A DNA stretch of 10,862 nt from assembly GCA_035510695.1 (NCBI GenBank), contig DATKGO010000073.1, positions 1-10,862 on the forward strand. Reading direction: 5' to 3'. Positions 7,866 to 10,862 of the stretch are shown here, in pieces. Positions within the stretch are counted from its first letter, which is position 1; each line of letters opens with the position of its first letter. The position numbers and the translations under genes were made by a program. The notes below the pieces were generated by a model. The model had not been told where the DNA came from. It worked only from the letters and a program-made list of their open reading frames with translations, and ran no database searches. This DNA is from DAIDHK01 sp035510695. Its GTDB lineage: Bacteria; Patescibacteriota; Microgenomatia; Levybacterales; UBA12049.

Positions 7866-10058
7866 CTAATGAAATTCTGAAATAGTATAATTTGAAATAA
7901 GATACGATACCAATGATTCTGCTCCTTGATTTAAATTAACCCGATCAGGATGTAAACCGTCAAAGCATCCACCCGATTTTTCATCATACAATGGTTTATT
8001 TAAACTATTATTCCCCAAAAACCAGCTAAAACATTTATGAGCTAGATTTCTATATTCTTCGTTATGTGTATTTTTATATGCACAAAATAACGCAAGAATC
8101 GTAGATGCCGGATCTTCCGGCTGCTGATCGTATTGACTTCTTTTTTCATGATTCGTATACCAACCAGAATGTCCAATAGGCATATACATCTCTGAGGAGA
8201 AAGTTTTCCCGATCAAAAACTGCAAAGATAATATTCCTTTTTCTTTAAAGTTAGAGTTGTTTAAACAATTTCCGGCTAAAAGTAAACTCTCAGAGAGAAT
8301 AGCATTATTATAGTTAAGTTCTTTTTCAAACCAAATCCATGATTTTACAGAATTGTCTTTTAATATATCTACTAAAGAATTTGCATAATCATTTATGTAT
8401 CCCAATAAAATAGTTTTTTGTTCTGGCAATCTATCAAGTGCTAAGATAAATGACTTAATTGCGATCGCTTTCGAACGTATATGCCCCAATTTTGCTCCTT
8501 TTTCTAAAGACAATAGATACATTCTTTTTGCTTCAGTTCTTGTTTCACTAGATAATATATTGTTATTCATTATTTCGCTCAAGGCCCACATTGCTCTAGC
8601 ATGTGTGTCTGACAAATCTTCTTTATTATTCTGACAGGTAGATAATTTATCGCTAAATCCAATGTAATTTATGAATGAACCATTTGGGAGTTGACACTTC
8701 TTCAAAAACGCGAAATATATCTTAATCAAGTCGTATACTTTTTTATTAAATTTTTTTCTAAGTAACCAACTGCAAAAAATAAGTGCTCGGGCATTATCAT
8801 CTAAAGTATATCCGAAATCTTTATTGGGAATGCTATGTGCTGCGAACTGGAATAATCCAAAATCATCAGTCATAGAATAAAGATGTTTCAAATTTACAGG
8901 AGGTATTATTGTTCTCGTCAATAAATTAGTATACTTCTGAGCTACATCACTCCAAAGCATTGGGCGTGTTTTTTCGTAAGCATTTCGCGCCATTTGTTCC
9001 AATTTTTTCTCATCACCGAGTAAGTCTAGAAGTGCTGAGGTTATCGCGGCAGAATCTTGTATCGGTACCAATTTACCCATGTCGGGTGTAATCACTTCTT
9101 TTGCCTGGGCAAATTCCGTACTGATGACTGCTCTCCCAGCTCCCAGGGCATAAGAAAGTGTTCCACTGACTGCTTGATTTGGATTAATCGAGGTTGATAT
9201 ATAAATATCGGTAGCCTGTAGAAACTCAAGTAAATCATGTAGGCTTAAGTATTGGTCGTAAAACTTTACGTGTTTTTCCAACCCCAAAATTCTTACCAAA
9301 TGGGCTAATTCCAACCTGTATTTTTCTCCTTCCTGACGTCTAATAACAGGATGTGTTTCGCCTAAGATTAAATACAAAACAGTTGGATACTTTTTTATTA
9401 CATCAGGAAGCGCCGCAAGTGCGTATTCAATTCCTTTTCCCCGGCTTAATAATCCAAACGTACTCAAAACTATCCGGTTCTTCAACTCCAACTTTGCTTT
9501 ATATTCTTTTTGAGAGGAGAACATAACAGGATGAATCCCGTGCGGAATAATAAATATTTTACCATTTGAATTTGGATAAACTGTCTCAATTATTTTTTTG
9601 GAACTTTTGGTTAGTACAACTACGTTATCGGCAAAATCAATGATTTTCTCAGTTACCTGTTGCATGTGCAGCCTAGGTTTGGGTAACGCGGTATGTAGAG
9701 TTACCAGCATCGGTTTTTTACAGTGCTGCATAAAATAGAGTATTTTTTCTCCATCAATACCGCCAAAAATTCCGTATTCATGTTGTATGATTACCCCTGA
9801 AATATTAGTGTCTTCATTTACGATTTTAGCTAATCTGAGATAATCTTTTTTGCTGTTCTGGTCAATTTCCCATTCGACCTCGACGGGGTATTTATATGTA
9901 TCCAGATGAGAAAAATTAAAGGCTGCTACTTTACAGCGATAGCTAGAACCGAGTGTTTTTTTGCAATAATTGAATAAGTCTTGTGTAAACGTTGCTATTC
10001 CGCATTCACGAGGTGGATATGTACTTAAAAAGACAATTGTAGGTTTACTTCCTAACAC
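7866..10058 (-). CDS. GT4 glycosyltransferase fused to a C-terminal toroid-like domain
   Basis: Predicted 730-residue two-domain protein. Residues 6-385 are a GT-B fold transferase of family GT4: STYPPRECGIATFTQDL (12-28), the IPHGIHP turn (171-177), the Rossmann restart FGLLSRGKGIEYAL (201-214), and NPNQAVSGTLSYALGAGR (292-309), where the usual first glutamate of the E-x7-E donor motif is replaced. Residues 390-730 are helical with repeated motifs (YTLDDNARAL 417-426, LSDTHARAMWAL 482-493, YDQQPEDPAS 643-652, NQGAESLVSYL 710-720), suggesting an (alpha/alpha) barrel like those of many glycan-active enzymes. Start is GTG at 10058: an in-frame TAA directly precedes it, so no other upstream start is possible. 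The GH130 partner suggests a GDP-mannose-type donor and mannoside product, which is inferred. No signal peptide is seen. Confidence 0.88.
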   Translation of the reverse strand: MLGSKPTIVFLSTYPPRECGIATFTQDLFNYCKKTLGSSYRCKVAAFNFSHLDTYKYPVEVEWEIDQNSKKDYLRLAKIVNEDTNISGVIIQHEYGIFGGIDGEKILYFMQHCKKPMLVTLHTALPKPRLHMQQVTEKIIDFADNVVVLTKSSKKIIETVYPNSNGKIFIIPHGIHPVMFSSQKEYKAKLELKNRIVLSTFGLLSRGKGIEYALAALPDVIKKYPTVLYLILGETHPVIRRQEGEKYRLELAHLVRILGLEKHVKFYDQYLSLHDLLEFLQATDIYISTSINPNQAVSGTLSYALGAGRAVISTEFAQAKEVITPDMGKLVPIQDSAAITSALLDLLGDEKKLEQMARNAYEKTRPMLWSDVAQKYTNLLTRTIIPPVNLKHLYSMTDDFGLFQFAAHSIPNKDFGYTLDDNARALIFCSWLLRKKFNKKVYDLIKIYFAFLKKCQLPNGSFINYIGFSDKLSTCQNNKEDLSDTHARAMWALSEIMNNNILSSETRTEAKRMYLLSLEKGAKLGHIRSKAIAIKSFILALDRLPEQKTILLGYINDYANSLVDILKDNSVKSWIWFEKELNYNNAILSESLLLAGNCLNNSNFKEKGILSLQFLIGKTFSSEMYMPIGHSGWYTNHEKRSQYDQQPEDPASTILALFCAYKNTHNEEYRNLAHKCFSWFLGNNSLNKPLYDEKSGGCFDGLHPDRVNLNQGAESLVSYLISNYTISEFH

Positions 10059-10066
10059 TTACCCTT

Positions 10067-10072
10067 ATTATA
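10067..10072 (-). promoter_or_regulatory. Consensus -10 box of the glycosyltransferase-GH130 operon
   Basis: A perfect TATAAT on the minus strand ends eight bases before the GTG at 10058. The in-frame TAA next to the GTG forces translation to begin there, so the predicted message is leaderless or nearly so. No convincing -35 box is visible at 16-18 bases. Confidence 0.5.
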
Positions 10073-10100
10073 CTCTTTATCGCATTTCATAATATGGGAT

Positions 10101-10328
10101 TTATTGTTTTAACTTTTTTATCAAATACAATATAAAAAGGACAATAATAACAAAGAAGATGCTATTTAAAAAAATATTGTTGCCGACATATTGATTAACA
10201 TATCCTCCGGCATTTTGAATCAATTTACTAAAGCCTGCTCCTTTTGCCATAGATAATTTTCCTTGCGCATTAAAAATAAGTGTAAAGATTCCCGTTGTTA
10301 AAAATATCGTAAAAGCTAAGATGTTACT
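10101..10328 (-). pseudogene. Remnant of a small membrane protein, 5' end lost
   Basis: A frame ending with TAA at 10101 encodes two hydrophobic segments, ILAFTIFLTTGIFTLIF and FLNSIFFVIIVLFILYLI, joined by a polar loop (GKLSMAKGAGFSKLIQNAGG), and ends in the basic tail KKLKQ. The only ATG in frame (10250) would skip the first segment and give 49 residues with one membrane helix. Upstream the frame runs without a start codon into the end of the response regulator, which is read in a different frame, and meets a TGA at 10383-10385. I read this as a two-helix membrane protein that lost its start when a deletion joined it to the regulator. A live 49-residue protein from the ATG at 10250 remains possible. 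The family is not recognised. Confidence 0.5.
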
Positions 10329-10693
10329 TGCCGATGGGATCTTCGAAGAAGCGCTTGAATTCTGGCTTTGAGTTCCATGAGTTCAAAGGGTTTAGTTAAA
10401 TAATCATCAGCCCCGCTATTTAGTCCGGTTACTTTGTCCGACAGTCTAATTCTAGCTGTCAGCATAAGAATTGGTATATCAATATTTTTCTTGCGTAATT
10501 TCTGACAAACTATAAAGCCATCCATTTTCGGAAGCATACCATCAAGAATTATCAAATCTTAGCTCTCCGATTCTGCAAGATATAATCCGTTTTCTCCGTC
10601 AAACGCTTGATCGACTGCATAATTTTCTTCAATAAGTCCCTTTTTTATAACTTCGGATAATCGCTTTTCGTCCTCAATTAAAAGTATTCTCAT
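10316..10693 (-). pseudogene. Broken OmpR-family response regulator (receiver domain only)
   Basis: The ATG at 10693 opens a receiver domain beginning MRILLIEDEKRLSEVIKKGL. The acidic pocket (E7, D8), phospho-acceptor D51 (in LIILDGMLP), T79 and K101 (in YLTKPFE) are all present. Codon 45 is TAA, exactly where relatives have tyrosine in the common YDLIILD motif, so a single TAT-to-TAA change explains it. After the receiver the frame stops at residue 125 (LLRRSHRQVTS), without the roughly 100-residue winged-helix DNA-binding domain. Reinitiation at the TTG of codon 47 (10555) could yield only a domain lacking strand 1 and helix 1. A strong AAGGAGG at 10704-10710 shows that the intact ancestor was well translated. 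No histidine kinase is in the window. Confidence 0.88.
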
Positions 10694-10848
10694 GGTAGGC
10701 ATCCCTCCTTGCTAACTGAGCAACAACTCAGGATGCCCCCGTCTAAACCGGACAAGCCCAATTGAGGCATCCGGCTTTCCGATACACAACACTTACACTG
10801 ATTTGCATCAGTGTTACTAAAAGTCATTTTGTAACTGTGTTTCTCCAT
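10690..10848 (-). CDS. Cysteine-rich 52-residue small ORF, possible leader peptide
   Basis: ATG (10848) to TGA (10692-10690) encodes 52 residues starting MEKHSYKMTFSNTD and ending SVSKEGCLP. Six cysteines fall in three clusters (CKCC at 18-21, CC at 42-43, C50). The TGA overlaps the response regulator ATG as ATGA, the classical arrangement for coupled translation. Against it: codon choice is richer in G and C than nearby genes, the same bases carry several strong RNA hairpins, and no family is recognised. It may be a leader peptide, a small metal- or thiol-binding protein, or an accidental frame over a structured leader RNA. The frame also stays open upstream to at least the last few bases of the window, so its start could lie outside. 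Confidence 0.4.
   Translation of the reverse strand: MEKHSYKMTFSNTDANQCKCCVSESRMPQLGLSGLDGGILSCCSVSKEGCLP
10691..10772 (-). promoter_or_regulatory. Candidate switching leader RNA upstream of the response regulator
   Basis: On the minus strand GGATGCC occurs twice (10772-10766 and 10704-10698) and its complement GGCATCC once between them (10737-10731). The middle segment can pair with either copy, about nine or eight base pairs counting a G-U pair, but not both at once. The second copy begins at the last base of the AAGGAGG Shine-Dalgarno and ends five bases before the ATG, so the second pairing would hide the ribosome site and the first would free it. A local hairpin CTGAG-TTGTTG-CTCAG (10731-10716) sits between. 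It does not match a riboswitch class I know. Confidence 0.45.
10704..10710 (-). promoter_or_regulatory. Strong Shine-Dalgarno of the response regulator
   Basis: AAGGAGG lies ten bases before the ATG at 10693. It is the only near-consensus Shine-Dalgarno seen in front of a major gene in this window, and it borders the pairing segment described for the leader RNA. Confidence 0.7.
10795..10814 (-). repeat. Perfect eight-base-pair hairpin with a GCAA tetraloop
   Basis: The minus strand reads ACACTGAT-GCAA-ATCAGTGT, a perfect stem capped by a GNRA loop. No T-run follows, so it does not look like an intrinsic terminator. It lies inside the cysteine-rich small ORF and upstream of the switching segments, as expected of one domain of a structured leader RNA. 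Confidence 0.6.
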
Positions 10849-10862
10849 CGTTAAAATATGGC

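Noticed and set aside
10559..10561. TAA as a recoded sense codon
   Set aside because: TAA terminates several other genes here (first ABC subunit, both adaptors), so reassignment is not credible.
10690..10862. Known riboswitch classes (c-di-GMP, fluoride, ZTP, guanidine, preQ1, NiCo)
   Set aside because: I compared the consensus cores I remember and found no match. A covariance-model search is needed to exclude divergent members.
1..10862. CRISPR arrays, tRNA or rRNA genes, insertion sequences
   Set aside because: No regularly spaced repeats, cloverleaf-like segments, rRNA motifs, transposase frames or terminal inverted repeats were noticed on either strand.

Overview
The window looks like a piece of a small, AT-leaning bacterial chromosome with the standard code (TGA ends two of the genes). 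Genes are packed tightly, with overlaps of 4, 8 and 23 bp and gaps of 0 and 3 bp. Shine-Dalgarno motifs are scarce, and four -10 elements sit 6-12 bases from their start codons. The gene set, this style and the look of the response regulator suggest an uncultivated Patescibacteria/CPR-type genome (Microgenomates-like), but that is an inference; a monoderm such as a Firmicute or Chloroflexi member is not excluded.

Layout. At the left edge a gene fragment may run out on the minus strand (1-83). Positions 241-3952 hold two ABC exporter half-transporters on the minus strand, forming an asymmetric heterodimer of the TM287/288 (BmrCD, LmrCD) type with one degenerate ATP site. A 102-bp divergent promoter region follows. 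Two membrane-fusion (HlyD-type) proteins run the other way at 4055-5833; they may extend the exporter into an envelope-spanning pump. A zinc-dependent medium-chain dehydrogenase (5891-6925) comes next on the plus strand, and its 3' end overlaps the 3' end of the next gene, which is on the opposite strand.

Positions 6903-10058 form a two-gene minus-strand unit: a GT4 glycosyltransferase fused to a second, probably (alpha/alpha)-toroid domain, then a GH130-family glycoside phosphorylase/hydrolase. Together they point to making and remodelling, or making and salvaging, a glycan that is probably a mannoside.

The right end (10101-10862) is decaying or regulatory DNA. It has an OmpR-family response regulator broken by an in-frame TAA and lacking its DNA-binding domain, and a membrane-protein remnant joined to the regulator's 3' end in another frame. 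Upstream of the regulator lies a 52-codon cysteine-rich small ORF that overlaps its start by ATGA. That small ORF also contains a perfect GCAA-capped hairpin and three mutually exclusive pairing segments next to a strong Shine-Dalgarno. This leader is the least explained part of the window.
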